64,000 nt of DNA from Ursus arctos (Eukaryota; Chordata; Mammalia; Carnivora; Ursidae). Shown here piece by piece: positions 48,301 to 59,429 of this stretch (positions are counted from its first letter, which is position 1; the number at the start of each line of letters is the position of its first letter). Below the pieces are notes generated by a model that had not been told where the DNA came from, ran no database searches, and saw nothing but the letters and a program-made list of their open reading frames with translations. Position numbers and translations under genes: made by a program. Location of the stretch: the NCBI RefSeq assembly GCF_023065955.2, contig NW_026622786.1:51569438-51633437 (forward strand), given 5' to 3'.

Positions 48301-49304
48301 GAGCCTCTTGTTCTTTGCTTGGTAGAGACAATCTCAATATATCCCAGACAACAGAATTCCTAGGAATTGCACTGAGTCTGCAATCTCTGGTTTTTGTGGA
48401 CTACCTCCTGGCATGTATATGTTTTATGAAGGTATTCAAGCATATTAGCTACTTCCTGCTTTCAGTTCCCGTGAGCCTGATATCATCAAGGCAATAGACC
48501 AGAATAGTGTTCTGTGGAGTAGCTAGACAATCGAGGTCCTTGGGGACTGACGTATTACAGAGGTGTGAGGTAAGGTAACTTAGTAAAGGTGGATTGCTAC
48601 TCCCTCTACATGAAAGAAAACTTTGTCTGGTTGTGTTTACTAACAAGTGTAGAAAAAAAAAAAATCCATTAGAGCAATAGCTGTATACCAGATTAGCAAG
48701 AGCTGTGTTGATTCGTTCCTGTAAAAATCCACACGTGGTCAATAGCTTCAACTAAAATTGCCATCTGATTAAGTTTATGGTAATCCACTGTCATTTCCAA
48801 GATTTCTCTTTTTCTCTGCACTGGTCAAGTAGATAGGTCGAACGGATAAAGTGGTAGGAACCAATGTCCCTCCATATTTCAAGTTTTTGATGGAGCATGA
48901 TTTTTGGTTTACTATTTTAGAAGAGAATACCACCATCTGTCACTCCACAGATCAAGGAATTAATAATGAGAAGTCTGAATAGGCCTATTTGAGCTATGCA
49001 CTAGGTAAGCAGTGAGAGGCCTGGAGACCTAATGGCCTTATAGACAGTCATGAACTGAAACTTCATTAACCAACCACCTGACCTGAAATCCGTACTTGGA
49101 CTATTGGACCACAGTGGCATATGGGTCTAGAGGAATGACCATTAGTTCAAAGTTAGTTTATATTAATCCCTGGAAAGTATGACTATTTCCATTTCTTCAG
49201 TATGCAGTCATCCTGGTAAACGGACACAAGTCCCTTTGGGAAAGGTTGGGAGGCAAACTTACAATTTTAGAAGTATAGCGGATCCTTTACTTAAAGTGAC
49301 CTAG

Positions 49305-49807
49305 TGCATATTCGTTTCCTATGGCTGCTATAGAAAGTTACCACAAATATAGCGGCTTAAAACAATACAAACATAAATTTATTAACTTGCAGTTTTGGAG
49401 GTTAGAAGTCCAAAAGTGGGTCTCACTGGCCTAAAATTAAGTTTTTCTGGAGGGCTATATTCCTTTCTAGAGGCTCTAGGGGACAATCTACTTTCTAGCC
49501 TTTTCCTGCATTAGTTCACTACCCCCTTGTGTCTTCAAAACCAGCAGTGATCAGTAGACTTTCTCCCAATGCTGTCTCTTCAGTTCTGACTCTTCTGCTT
49601 CCATCTGCCATCTTTGAAGGACCTTGTGATTACACTGGGTTCAGTCAGATAATCCAGGATAATCTCTTTATTTTAAGGTCAGCTGATTAGAAACCTTAAG
49701 TCTGTCTGCAACCTTGGTTTCTCTTTTGCTGTGTAATATGACATATCCACAGGTTCTGGATATTAGGATGTGGAGATCTTTGGGGAAACTTTACTCTCCT
49801 TACCATA
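49305..49807. mobile_element. LTR-like interspersed repeat inserted in the ERVL
   Basis: Begins 'gtttcctatggctgctatag', has 'agcggcttaaaacaatacaa', 'cagttttggaggttagaagt', 'ttgtgattacactgggttca', 'taatccaggataatctcttt' and ends near 'ggatattaggatgtggagat'. ERVL text stops just before it and resumes after it. About 500 bp. I know the sequence type as a common mammalian repeat but am not sure of its family name. Confidence 0.65.
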
Positions 49808-50307
49808 TCTAATCTCTCCCTTTAAAAGGGGCTCTCGGTCTGTGATTTGGCTCAAGTTTAGGAACTTGTTGAAGAAACATGTCCAGCTATTGTGCTGATT
49901 CATGTCAGGTCTCTGTCATCTAATGAAGTTTTGTTTTTGTTTCTTTTGCTTGTATGAATGAAGTAGGTGGTTCATTGTGGTCCTAGGGTTCCCATGATAA
50001 ATTAGCCACTACCAAGGATTTCTATAGGCCGAATCATTCTGATTACTTCTTGGATCCTATAACTCAGGGACTTTATCACCCATTGAATTCAGAGCCTATG
50101 TCCATGGCAGCATCTCTTACTTTATTTGCAGACAACTGCCACTACAGTGTCTTTCGAGGATACCGGTACTGCCTTAACCAATTTATTTCTCAAAGCCTAG
50201 ATGACCCTCCCAGATGACATAACTAGCAGGTTGTTAAGCAGGTCATTCATAATAAATATACTCCAGCATTCATATCTCCATAAGCCTTTGGATACTTTCC
50301 TCTGTAA

Positions 50308-50520
50308 CAATGGTTCTCAACTGGAGCCGATTTTGCTCCGTCAGGGTACATTTGACAATATCTAGAGACATTTTTCATTGACTTAAACTGGAGGAGATGC
50401 TACTGGCATCTAGTTGGTAATGGCTAGAGATACTGCTAAGCATTCTACAATCTGCCCCCAAACCCCAACAAAGAATTATTTAACTCCAAATGTCAATATT
50501 GCCCAAATTGAAAAACCCTG
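50308..50520 (+). mobile_element. MER20 (hAT-Charlie) inserted in the ERVL
   Basis: Starts CAATGGTTCTCAACTGGAGC and ends ATTGAAAAACCCTG, with 'tctagagacatttttcattg' and 'actggcatctagttggtaat' in order. Length 213 bp fits MER20. 8-bp target duplications CTCTGTAA (50300-50307) and CTCTATAG (50521-50528) with two mismatches agree with hAT insertion. Confidence 0.93.
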
Positions 50521-50744
50521 CTCTATAGTATACCGAGGAAGGTTTGATATCTTAACTTCATTACTTATGGACCATTACTGGGCCTCGATTTAGGTCAACC
50601 CTTCTAGAAACTCTTAGAATCATTCTCACCTGGCTGAGCTTACATTGAATTCAAAATCTCTAGTTGATGCATCCATTTTAATAAATTCAGTCTGATTCAA
50701 TATTATATTTCTTCCACCACGGTCTAATGCCTTTAAAATCCCTT

Positions 50745-51955
50745 CTTTAAAAAATAATTATTTGTATCCTATTACCAACTTCTATTTCTCCCACATCCTA
50801 GTCCCTAGAAACCACTCTCTATTCTGTGTTTCTATGGGTTTGACATTTTAAAAAAAGATGCCACATATAAGTGATACAATTTGGGTATCTGTCTTTCTCT
50901 GTCTGGCTTATTTCACTTAGCATAATGCCCTCAAGATCCATCTATGGTGTAGTGAGTAGCAGGATTTTTTATTTCCTCGTGGCTTACTAATATGCCATTG
51001 TATATATACACCATACTTTCTTTATCCATTCACCTGTTGGTGGATACTTAAGTTGTACCCATATCTTGGCTATTGTGAATAATGTTGCAATGACATGGGT
51101 GTACAGATAACTTTTGGTATCTTATTTTCATTTCCTTTGAATATATACCCAGAAGTCAGAATCCTGGATCATATGGTAGTTCTATTTTTAATTTTTTGAG
51201 GAAACTCCATACTATTTTCCATAGCTGCTGCACCAATTTACATTCCCACCAACAGTGCACACGGGTTTTCTTTCTTCCACATCCTCAACAGCACTTGCTA
51301 TTTCTCGTCTTTTTGAATAACAGCTATTCTAACAGGTGTGAGGTGATAGCTCATTGTGACTTTGCATTTCCCTGGAGATTAGTGATACTGAACACCTTTT
51401 CACGTACCTATTGGCCATCATTTGTATGTCTTTTATGAAAAAGTGTCTATTGATCTCCTTTGTTTATTTTTATTTTTATTTATTTATTTTTTTAAAGATT
51501 TTATTTATTTATGTGACAGAGAGACAGCCAGCGAGAGAGGGAACACAGCAGGGGGAGTAGGAGAGGAAGAAGCAGGCTCACAGCGGAGGAGCCCGATGTG
51601 GGACTCGATCCCGGCACACCGGGATCACGCCCTGGGCCGAAGGCAGACGCTTTAACGACTGTGCTACCCAGGCGCCCCTCCTTTGTTTATTTTTAAATTG
51701 GATTTACATTTGGTTTTGTTTTTTTGTCCTTGTGTTATAAAGGACAATATATAAAATATATAAAAAAGAGTTTATATTTCTGGATATTAACCCTTTATCA
51801 TATATATGATTTGAAAATACTTTCTCCCATTCCATAGGTTACATTTTCATTTTGTTGATAATTTCCTTTGCTGTGTAGAAAATTTGTTTAGTCTGATGTG
51901 GTCCCACTTGTTTATTTTTGCTTTTGTTGCCTTTCTTAAGATCTCTTCTCCTCTC
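50745..51955 (-). mobile_element. L1 3' segment inserted in the ERVL, split by a Can-SINE
   Basis: Antisense L1 ORF2 end and 3' UTR: 'tcacttagcataatgccctc', 'ctttatccattcacctgttg', 'ttggctattgtgaataatgt', 'cccaccaacagtgcacacgg', then after the SINE 'ttaaccctttatcatatata' and 'cttttgttgcctttcttaag'. The ERVL gag text resumes near 51960. Older L1 subfamily by divergence. Inactive. Confidence 0.88.
51473..51677 (-). mobile_element. Can-SINE, antisense, young, nested in the L1
   Basis: On +: oligo(T)/TATTT, 'gacagagagacagccagcga', 'gggactcgatcccggcacac', then 'gctacccaggcgcc'. Perfect 18-bp target duplication CTCCTTTGTTTATTTTTA at 51455-51472 and 51678-51695. It is the innermost insert of the ERVL nest. 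Confidence 0.97.
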
Positions 51956-52789
51956 TATATTTCTCAAGTTTCTGCTGATACAGTTGGTAAGACCTTAGGC
52001 TCGGTGTCTGTTCATCTGGATTATACTGGTGCTGAGTTATATTACAGGTCTAGAACCGATAGAGGTGCTGAAGGTTGGTCTTAAGGATCAGCATTTACCT
52101 AAAAGGAAACTGTCTCTGGAGTGGTCATTACTGGTTCTACGGGCAAGAAGAGCCTAACCCTTTTACACAGGGCAGGAAAGGCTGTTTCTACTGGCAAGAC
52201 AGGCTCAGGGGAACTTGGAACTTCCAAGTTCTTAGCTTAATTAAAATCTGCCAGATAATCTCAGCCCAATTTTTAGGGTCCTGCTCTTTCTCAATCAGTG
52301 CCCTAAATTTAACATGAGGGAAAAAAACTTTGGATTTGGTTGTCAGAAACTTCAATTCTGAGACTATAGAAGATAGGGTTTCTTTCAGGGTAATCATAGA
52401 AGTTTTCTGATTATCTAGTGTTAAGCAGGAATTTTAGAGCCCTAAGTATAGCTCCCCCTTCCTAAATTCTCCATTACGTTTGGAAGCAACTAACCTATTC
52501 AACAGTTACTATGCGCTTATTTCCATTATAATGTTCTATTGCAGAAGCTTCCAGCCTTGATTTCTATAGGTACTTGACTCCAGGTAACTACAGTTATAAT
52601 TTAAATAACTTCTTTTCCTACCGCCTGCCATAAACTACCATTGACTCATCACCACTAAAAATGAAAGTTATTAATTCTTTTAAGTCTAATCAGGTCAGAG
52701 AACCAATGCAACACTCCTATCCACAAGTTTCTGTCCCCCTGAGACTACTTTTAGCCCAAAAGTTGCATTAGTTTTGTTTTGGTCAGAAA

Positions 52790-53300
52790 AACAGTTATAT
52801 GACAGATATAATGAAAATAATTACTTTAATATAGAAATTAGAGCTTACAAATTAGAAGGATCTGGGGGATCTGGGATATCTGCTATTTTGAGGCTGGATG
52901 ATAGGAGAAAGTTTCACTGTGGCATCAACAAAAGCCATAGAACAGAGGACAAAAACTGCCACTTTTGGAGAAATCTGTAACTATTGCAACTTAAAAGTAG
53001 GAACTTCGGAAGAAGTTTGGAAGCCTGCCACATTATGACTGCCACGATATTGCAAGCATAATAGCTTCTGATCCATTTCTGCTTTTCAAATCTCATGCAA
53101 GTTCTTCCATTGGCAAATTTGAACCCAGAAACTTATAGATGAGGAATTCTGGGTAATGGAGTTCTTAGCCTCAAAAGGGACTGGTGGTAATACTATCAAG
53201 TCCAACACAAATGCAGCATTCTTGCCAATTTTACAACTACTCATGAATTTCCATTGTCCAACTTTGCCACCTCTAATAACCCTGGCGTTTCAGTTCTTGT
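52790..53300 (-). mobile_element. Probable 5' LTR of the ERVL element
   Basis: Direct-repeat partner of 44870-45360. Matching blocks: GAGCTTA at 52841, GGAAGCCTGCCAC near 53020, AAATCTCATG near 53088, CATTGGCAAATT near 53108, AACCCAGAA near 53122, TCAAAAGG near 53171 and CAATTTTACAACT near 53228. Lies just outside the gag/leader end, as expected for a minus-strand provirus. Confidence 0.6.
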
Positions 53301-53559
53301 TTGTTTGACCTCAATCTGCCTTTGAATACCCTCCCTAGCATTAATGAATCAGCTTCCAAAAGTAACTGCTCAGTGTTTGATTTTAACTTTGCTTTTCAGA
53401 ACATTACACTGGCTTGGGGGAACCATGTTTCTGGACTGAACCGGATGGTTTATATGTTTGAACTTGATACTGGCTTTGTTAATCCTTCGGGCTTTTGGAA
53501 ACCAAGTCTCTGTAGCAGCTGTAGGTAGAAGCCCTTCTGAGTTTCTTAAGGTCTATGAC
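53301..53559. other. Unassigned stretch, maybe outer LTR sequence
   Basis: No clear match to the other LTR. A short plus frame here has no known domain. Confidence 0.35.
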
Positions 53560-53885
53560 CCATCACCCTAATTTTAGTTCAAACACCACATCCTTAGAGA
53601 AACTTAGCCTGACTTCCCATATCTAACCTACCCCGTCAGTTCAGATTGGCTACATTCTCATAGCAGCACTTTGTACTTTTTTATAGCACTTATCACAGAG
53701 TGTACTTACACATTTGTGCAATTATTTAATAAATAATTCTAACTGCCCTACACTCTAAGTCCCAGGAGGACAGAGACTATGACCGTTTCCTTTACCACTA
53801 CATCCTTTTGTTTAACATAATATCACAGTGCCTGATACGTAATAGGTCCTCAGTAAATATTTGATGAATGTATCATTTGATAGCA
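53560..53885 (+). mobile_element. L2 LINE 3' region, sense
   Basis: 'agaaacttagcctgacttcc', 'tagcacttatcacagagtgt', 'aagtcccaggaggacagaga', 'atcacagtgcctgatacgta', 'gtcctcagtaaatatttgat' follow the L2 3' order to its end. Confidence 0.85.
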
Positions 53886-53919
53886 CCATGCCATCCCTTG
53901 CAAAGGTGACAACATGATA

Positions 53920-54090
53920 TAAAGAAAGGAGTGCTAATAGACCATCAAGAGAGCTCTGTTCTAGTTTTTCCTCACTTGGTACCTTGTCAGATGACCTTGG
54001 GCAGGTGACTTAAACTTCCTGAATTTCAGTTTATTCCTCTGAACAGTGAAGCAGTTGAACTGGAGGGGAGGTCCGCTTCACTTCGGAGTC
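53920..54090 (+). mobile_element. MIR SINE, sense
   Basis: 'agatgaccttgggcaggtga', 'cttaaacttcctgaatttca', 'tgaacagtgaagcagttgaa' give the MIR middle part. Confidence 0.7.
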
Positions 54091-54380
54091 TATGACTTAT
54101 TTGTATGACTGAACCTTGTACATAGACTTTTCTTAAAATAGGATGTACTGTTAAACAGCTACATTGAATATGGGGGGTGTGGAAGATGGGGGATACTGAC
54201 ATGACTCCCAAATTTTTAGTTTGGGTGATCGGTGTTATTTACATAAACAATGGGAATCAAAGTCCATAACATGGGACAGGAAACTTTCTTTGCATTCAGG
54301 ATTAGCAATATCTTCCTTATTTTTACTCATTTTCATTAATTTTGGTCATTCTTATTGGACTGCACTCACACTACTATTTT

Positions 54381-54580
54381 TTTTTTAAGATTCTATTTAT
54401 TTATTTGACAGAGAGAGAGAGACAGCCAGGGAGAGAGGGAACACAAGCAGGGGGAGTGGGAGAGGGAGAAGCAGGCTCCCAGCAGAGCAGGGAGCCCGAT
54501 GTGGGGCTCGATCCCAGGACTCCAGGATCACGCCCTGAGCCGAAGGCAGGTGCTTAACGACTGAGCCACCCAGGCGCCCC
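54381..54580 (-). mobile_element. Can-SINE, antisense
   Basis: On +: 'tgacagagagagagagacag', 'cagcagagcagggagcccga', 'gctcgatcccaggactccag', then 'gccacccaggcgcccc'. Target duplication TCACACTAC at 54366-54374 and 54581-54589, extending into ATTTTT with one mismatch. Confidence 0.95.
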
Positions 54581-54602
54581 TCACACTACCATTTTTACTG
54601 GA

Positions 54603-54850
54603 AGGTAGCAGTATGTTTTAGTGGCAAATGGATGGGCTTGGGAAACATATAGACCTAGTTTTTAATCCTCATTCGCTTGCTAGTCATCTGATTTTGATGA
54701 AATAACTTCATCTCCGTGAGCCCGATTTCTCTTTTATAAGATGAATATAAGAACTACCGTATAGAATTCTTATGAGGATGAAATCAGACAATCTCTGTGA
54801 ATATCCAAGCCCGGTAACTGGAATCTAGGAGGCACTCAAAAATTGAACTG
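54603..54850 (+). mobile_element. MIR SINE, near full length, sense
   Basis: 'gtatgttttagtggcaaatg', 'agacctagtttttaatcctc', 'gaattcttatgaggatgaaa', 'aactggaatctaggaggcac' keep the MIR order. Confidence 0.75.
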
Positions 54851-55874
54851 AACTTACAAATGAGGAAATGAAGGCAACAGGGAAATTTTGTGTGCATGTT
54901 TTGTTGCTAAGCTCATGCGACTGGATCACTGTTTCTCAAATACGCCTGGACCGCGGATATGTCACAATCCTGTGAAAAAGTAAGATAACAAAGGATGAAA
55001 GAGGTTAATTCAGAAAGGAAGCCACGTGAGTAAACAGAGTAGGCACATGTTTGGCATAAACAGTTCTCAGTGTCTAAGAGGACATTGAGCACTTTGGTTT
55101 TTATTCCTTTAATCCTTATTGTAATTTTGGAACTGCGCTGAGCACGATGAACAGCATGTTTCCGCCATCAGACTTCCAAACGTTAATTCAAAATACAATA
55201 CAATTTTTTAATTAACTAAAATGCTAAGAGACGAGCAGAATTTTAGTTAACTGTGAAAGAATGCAAAAACACAATTTTTTCCACCCTTGTACTTGCACAC
55301 CTTTCAAGGACAAGGTTTTATAAGTTTCTAGCCATAGTCTACAAAATATGTACATTCTTGGGAATTTTTCGTTGTGTCAGAATCTAATGCTACCTGTGCA
55401 ATCATTGATTATCAATGATTCATTTAACTGACATACATTTTTTTAAGTGTTCGCTTTAATAGATGCTAGGAATACAAGGACCAAAAGAGATCATTTCTTT
55501 CCCCAAAATTCTTAGTCTAATGTTATGAGAAGACTTGTAAGAAATGACAAAACATAACTCAAAGGTGAATGTTTTTGTCATCATTGAAGTTATTAAATTA
55601 TAAAATATTTCCTTTTAAAAATATAAAGCAGGTTAGATTTCAAAGGCTATTTCTGAATCCATTTGTTTATAACTTTAAAGTGTTGGAAGGGCTTTTTGTG
55701 TTATTTCCTTGATGCCGTTCTAACCAAATTGAAGTGTGATTTGTTCCTTCACAGATTTAAAGCCAAGTTCGAATTTTCCCAGGTTTGAATTGGTAAATGT
55801 TGTCTTAGAAAACTTTTTCCAAAAAAGATCAGTTTCATTAACATAAAAAATTAGCACAGGCATTTGAGCACCAG
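54851..55874. other. Unassigned AT-rich stretch (about 1 kb)
   Basis: No gene or interspersed repeat recognised. Confidence 0.4.
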
Positions 55875-55908
55875 CCCCCCCCACCCCCACCCCCACCCCC
55901 CCCCCCCC
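55875..55908 (-). repeat. C-tract: G-quadruplex motif on the minus strand
   Basis: Reads C8-A-C5-A-C5-A-C13 on +, so the minus strand has four G-runs of five or more with single-base loops, a strong G-quadruplex motif, and the + strand an i-motif. Confidence 0.9.
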
Positions 55909-55922
55909 GCACACGCAAGCCT

Positions 55923-55924
<2 letters not shown>

Positions 55925-55962
<38 letters not shown>
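55925..55962. repeat. (AC)19 microsatellite
   Basis: Nineteen uninterrupted AC units, 16 bp after the C-tract. Alternating purine-pyrimidine DNA of this kind can form Z-DNA. Confidence 0.95.
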
Positions 55963-55967
<5 letters not shown>

Positions 55968-57644
55968 TGCTCTCCAGGGCTGCCACAGAACATCCCAGCA
56001 CCTCTATGTCTTCTCATCACTGCTTTGATGTTCACAGAATCCAATAAGCATTGAACCACGGCATGTTCAAGAGCTGCGCTAGAACTTTCAACAGCATTTT
56101 CGCCTTGCTTAGTCTTTAGTCATTTAACAAATCTTGAAACTCTCCCTGAATGAATATTAGACAAGTGCGCTCCCAGCATGGATGCTAATTCCCCAGCCAT
56201 GCACTTAGAAGGTTATCCATTTTGCCCGTAACCTTTCTTCATATCTTTCTACACATTGCCCGCGACAAGTAGAGAAAGATAGGACAATGGTCTGGCAGCA
56301 TTAAGGACCTACTTGAGGTCCTTGGTCAGCAATTTCAGGTGACTTCTGTCAGCAGGATTGAATGTTTTCCCCTAGGCACCTCCAGCTAAGATGCAGATGT
56401 GAAATAGTGGAGAAATGCTGGATTGCCAGCATTGTGGTTTTGCCTGCAGGTAAGATGAAGTGAGTGCTGGGCAAGGGATTTGATATGTTCAACAAGTCTA
56501 TAAATACTGACCTTGTAGAAAGCAAAAGATGAAGAATTGTGAAATATGAAGAATTGTGAAAAGGTGGAATGATCAATTGATTAGCAGTGCCTTGAAGACT
56601 CAAAAGATCATTGGAGCAAACGGACAGGTAGAGAGAATAAGGTGGAAAGATGAAAGGTGATGATCAGAGTGGATTATGGCTTGGTTGCAGATAACAATCT
56701 TGATGAGGTCTACAGTTTGACTTGGGAAGTGAGGAGGCTGAGGCAGAGTGGACGCAAGATCACTGGGAGAGAGACATTAAGCAGATGAGCAGCCAGGCTG
56801 TGAAAGCATCGTATATGCATATATGGAAATCACCGAGTCAAGATTTAAGTGCGTACAGAGCATGCGAGCCAGGAGCTGACATCACCAAAAAATGTAAAGG
56901 TGGGGTCATAACCTGGGAGCCAGTAGATAATGGCCACAATTTTCCTAACACAAAATTACTATTACTAAAAACCTCAAAACTGAGCATAAAAACCAATAAA
57001 CACAATTTAGCCCGGAAGTCAGGCAGCAAAGCACTAGAACCATGAATTAAATCAAGCCCTTTGATATTTTTTACCTGATACACAATAAACTTAAAAAAAA
57101 AAAAAGATTTGGGTTAGTTGCCAACAAATAAAAACCAGAATTTATCTCATAAAATCCCAGGTTTCCATTTTCTTCTAATAAATGGAAAGTTTTGTCAATA
57201 TTGGGCTCACTGGCACACAGGAACAATAAACTGTAGGGGACTGGTGATGCCCAGTTAGACACGACACTCTCTCTTCTTTCCCACAGTTCCCACTGCTCCC
57301 TTGTGTCACATCTAACATCTTTTGTACGATTTTTTGTATGTCTCACCTACAGGCATTTGAGTTTTCAATTCTGTGTTAAATTAATAGGCAATATTTTGAC
57401 TAAATGACTGCACAAATTGCTTAAACGATTTTTAAAAGTGAAGATCAGAGAAGGAAAAATATCTATGTATCTCAGAGATCTTTCCAGTTGGACATTAAGA
57501 TTTTTTTATCACATTGCCCCAACAGTTCACAATCAATTATGCTAACTGAATCAACATTCCCAAATTATAATTCATTTCAAATTATAGTCTGCATATATTC
57601 TCTGCTTCACAGAAGCAAAAATTATTAGCCCCAAAATTACCTTA
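55963..57644. other. Unassigned non-coding stretch (about 1.7 kb)
   Basis: No gene recognised. TGAAGAATTGTGAAA is repeated in tandem (56530-56544 and 56547-56561, period 17). An oligo(A) run is near 57092-57105. Frames of 107 aa (+, 56722-57045) and 91 aa (-) show no known domain. Confidence 0.4.
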
Positions 57645-57770
57645 AAGATTACACATTCAACCTTCTTAATTCATAAGAAGAGAATGGAAGCACAGGGAGT
57701 TAAAGTAACACGTTCAAGGTTATGCAACCATACTGCATGACATAACTGGAATTTAAATTATTGTCTTAAT
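57645..57770 (-). mobile_element. MIR fragment, antisense
   Basis: 'aagcacagggagttaaagta' and 'acacgttcaaggttatgcaa' match the antisense MIR middle. Confidence 0.6.
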
Positions 57771-57830
57771 TGCCCAGAATTAAATTTAAAGATTATAATT
57801 CCTTTGTTTGGGTTCTTTGAAAATACTTTT

Positions 57831-58028
57831 TTTTTTTTTTAAGATTTTATTTATTTATTTGACAGAGATAGAGACAGCCAGCGAGAGAGGGAACACAAGC
57901 AGGGGGAGTGGGAGAGGAAGAAGCAGGCTCATAGTAGAGGAGCCTGATGTGGGGCTCAATCCCATAACGCCGGGATCACGCCCTGAGCCGAAGGCAGACG
58001 TTTAACCGCTGTGCCACCCAGGCGCCCC
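57831..58028 (-). mobile_element. Can-SINE, antisense, young arctoid type
   Basis: On +: 'aagattttatttatttattt', 'agacagccagcgagagaggg', 'gccgggatcacgccctgagc', then 'gccacccaggcgcccc'. Its 21-bp target duplication (57810-57830 and 58029-58049, starting GGGTTCTTTG) has a single mismatch. Confidence 0.97.
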
Positions 58029-58049
58029 GGGTTCTTTGGAAATACTTTT

Positions 58050-58964
58050 ATTGTAAAATGTGGCAAACAGAGAAGCTCACAGAGTTTAATATATTAGTAT
58101 ATGTGTACTTATTCCCTGGCTTTATTGAAATTTAAGTGTCTTTATATTTGGCAATGAAATATAAAGTTGAAGCTCTTCTCCACATTGTCTGAAATTCTCA
58201 TCACTTCCCTTCTTCCTCAGAGATAACCATTATGGCACACTTGGTATTTTTCATTTAGGACCTCCTTCAAATGTAATTACATTTATGGAGAGTTTTTATT
58301 CCTATTAAGATGTGTGAACCTACAATGCTAAAAGGAGAATGCAAATAGAGTTGATTTATACACCAAAATCACCCTATGAAAGGAAACAGAGCTGTCCCAA
58401 GTACGCCTCCCAGGGAAGTCCCAAATTGAAACTCAAGGTCATACATAAGAAATTCCTTGGTTTCAGTAATAAGAAACAAATCCTGTTTCTCCAAGAGTAA
58501 AAACACAGAGATGCTTCTGGGCAGGGCCATCTTCCTGGACAGAAAACTTATGCCATCACACAGAGCCGCATAGCTCAAAGAGTCCCAGTCTTGGTTTAAT
58601 GCTCTACTTTGAAATTCTGGTTAATTTTAAACAATGGGCCCCATCTTTCCATTCTTCACTAAGCCCTGATGATTAAGTAGCTGGTTCTAGTCCCAAGGCA
58701 AGTGGCCCCTGAACTGAATCTTCCATCCCCAGCGCTGTCTCAGAATGAATGCCTTGTCTTCAAGGGACTGGAGCTGACCAGGACTACCAAATTCACTTTG
58801 ACCTCAGGGGGGCGCTGTTCCACCTTTAATACTCAGTCCTAGTGTTAGCTGTCAACTTCTTGCCTCCGTTGCCCATTGCACAGCTAAATGTAAAACCAGG
58901 AATGTTCAAGTAGGGTTTTAAATGAGTTACTTCAAAAGGGGTATGGACATGGAAATACAAAGAT
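58050..58964. other. Unassigned non-coding stretch
   Basis: No gene or repeat recognised. Confidence 0.4.
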
Positions 58965-59185
58965 AAGAATTACAGCCATTTGTTGGGCTTAACTTGTGCC
59001 AAAGGCTATGCTAAGCACAGGAAATGCAGTATTTCTTTTATCTCTACACTATGATGTAGATGGTATTAGCTCCACTTCACAGGTAACAAAATTGAAGACC
59101 AGAGAGTTTAAACGCTTTCCCAAGGGCAAATAGCTAGGAAGAAGAAGAATTAGAATCCGAACCTCATTCTGTCTGCCTCCAGAGA
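58965..59185 (-). mobile_element. MIRb-type SINE, antisense
   Basis: 'tgtgccaaaggctatgctaa', 'ccacttcacaggtaacaaaa', 'gctttcccaagggcaaatag', 'gaatccgaacctcattctgt' match antisense MIR. Confidence 0.78.
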
Positions 59186-59429
59186 CCATGAATGGAAGGC
59201 TTTTGTTCACTTTAGGAGTAAAAATTCCAGGAAAAAACCACTAGTAACACCGTTGTTTTTCAGGGATTTTTTAAAGGGCCGTCTACGCTCTTAGATCATG
59301 CCACTCTAATAACCCAAGAAGGATTTGCCATAAAGCGTCATGTACTCTCTGAGCTTATCCCACTAATCAGAAGCAAAGCTCCGCATTACTGTCCAGTTCC
59401 AAAAATTCCGCGTTTCAAATTTTACAGAA

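Larger units (their letters stand above)
45750..52770 (-). mobile_element. ERVL-type endogenous retrovirus internal region, inactive
   Basis: Minus-strand ERV whose gag-to-pol order runs from about 52770 down to 45750. Three pol landmarks remain in broken minus frames: YCLDDI at 48496-48479 (RT active-site region, aspartates kept, the usual tyrosine before them replaced by Cys), IKWKQYIQDK in the frame 47750-47271, and LWAVAKSL in the frame 47183-46935, both in the RNase H part. The outer right part (51960-52770) corresponds to gag and leader. Numerous stops and frameshifts leave no frame above 159 aa, so no product is expected. It is interrupted by an LTR-like element, MER20 and an L1 with a nested SINE. 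ERVL elements lack env, and none is seen. Family assignment is from recalled nucleotide consensus. Confidence 0.85.
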
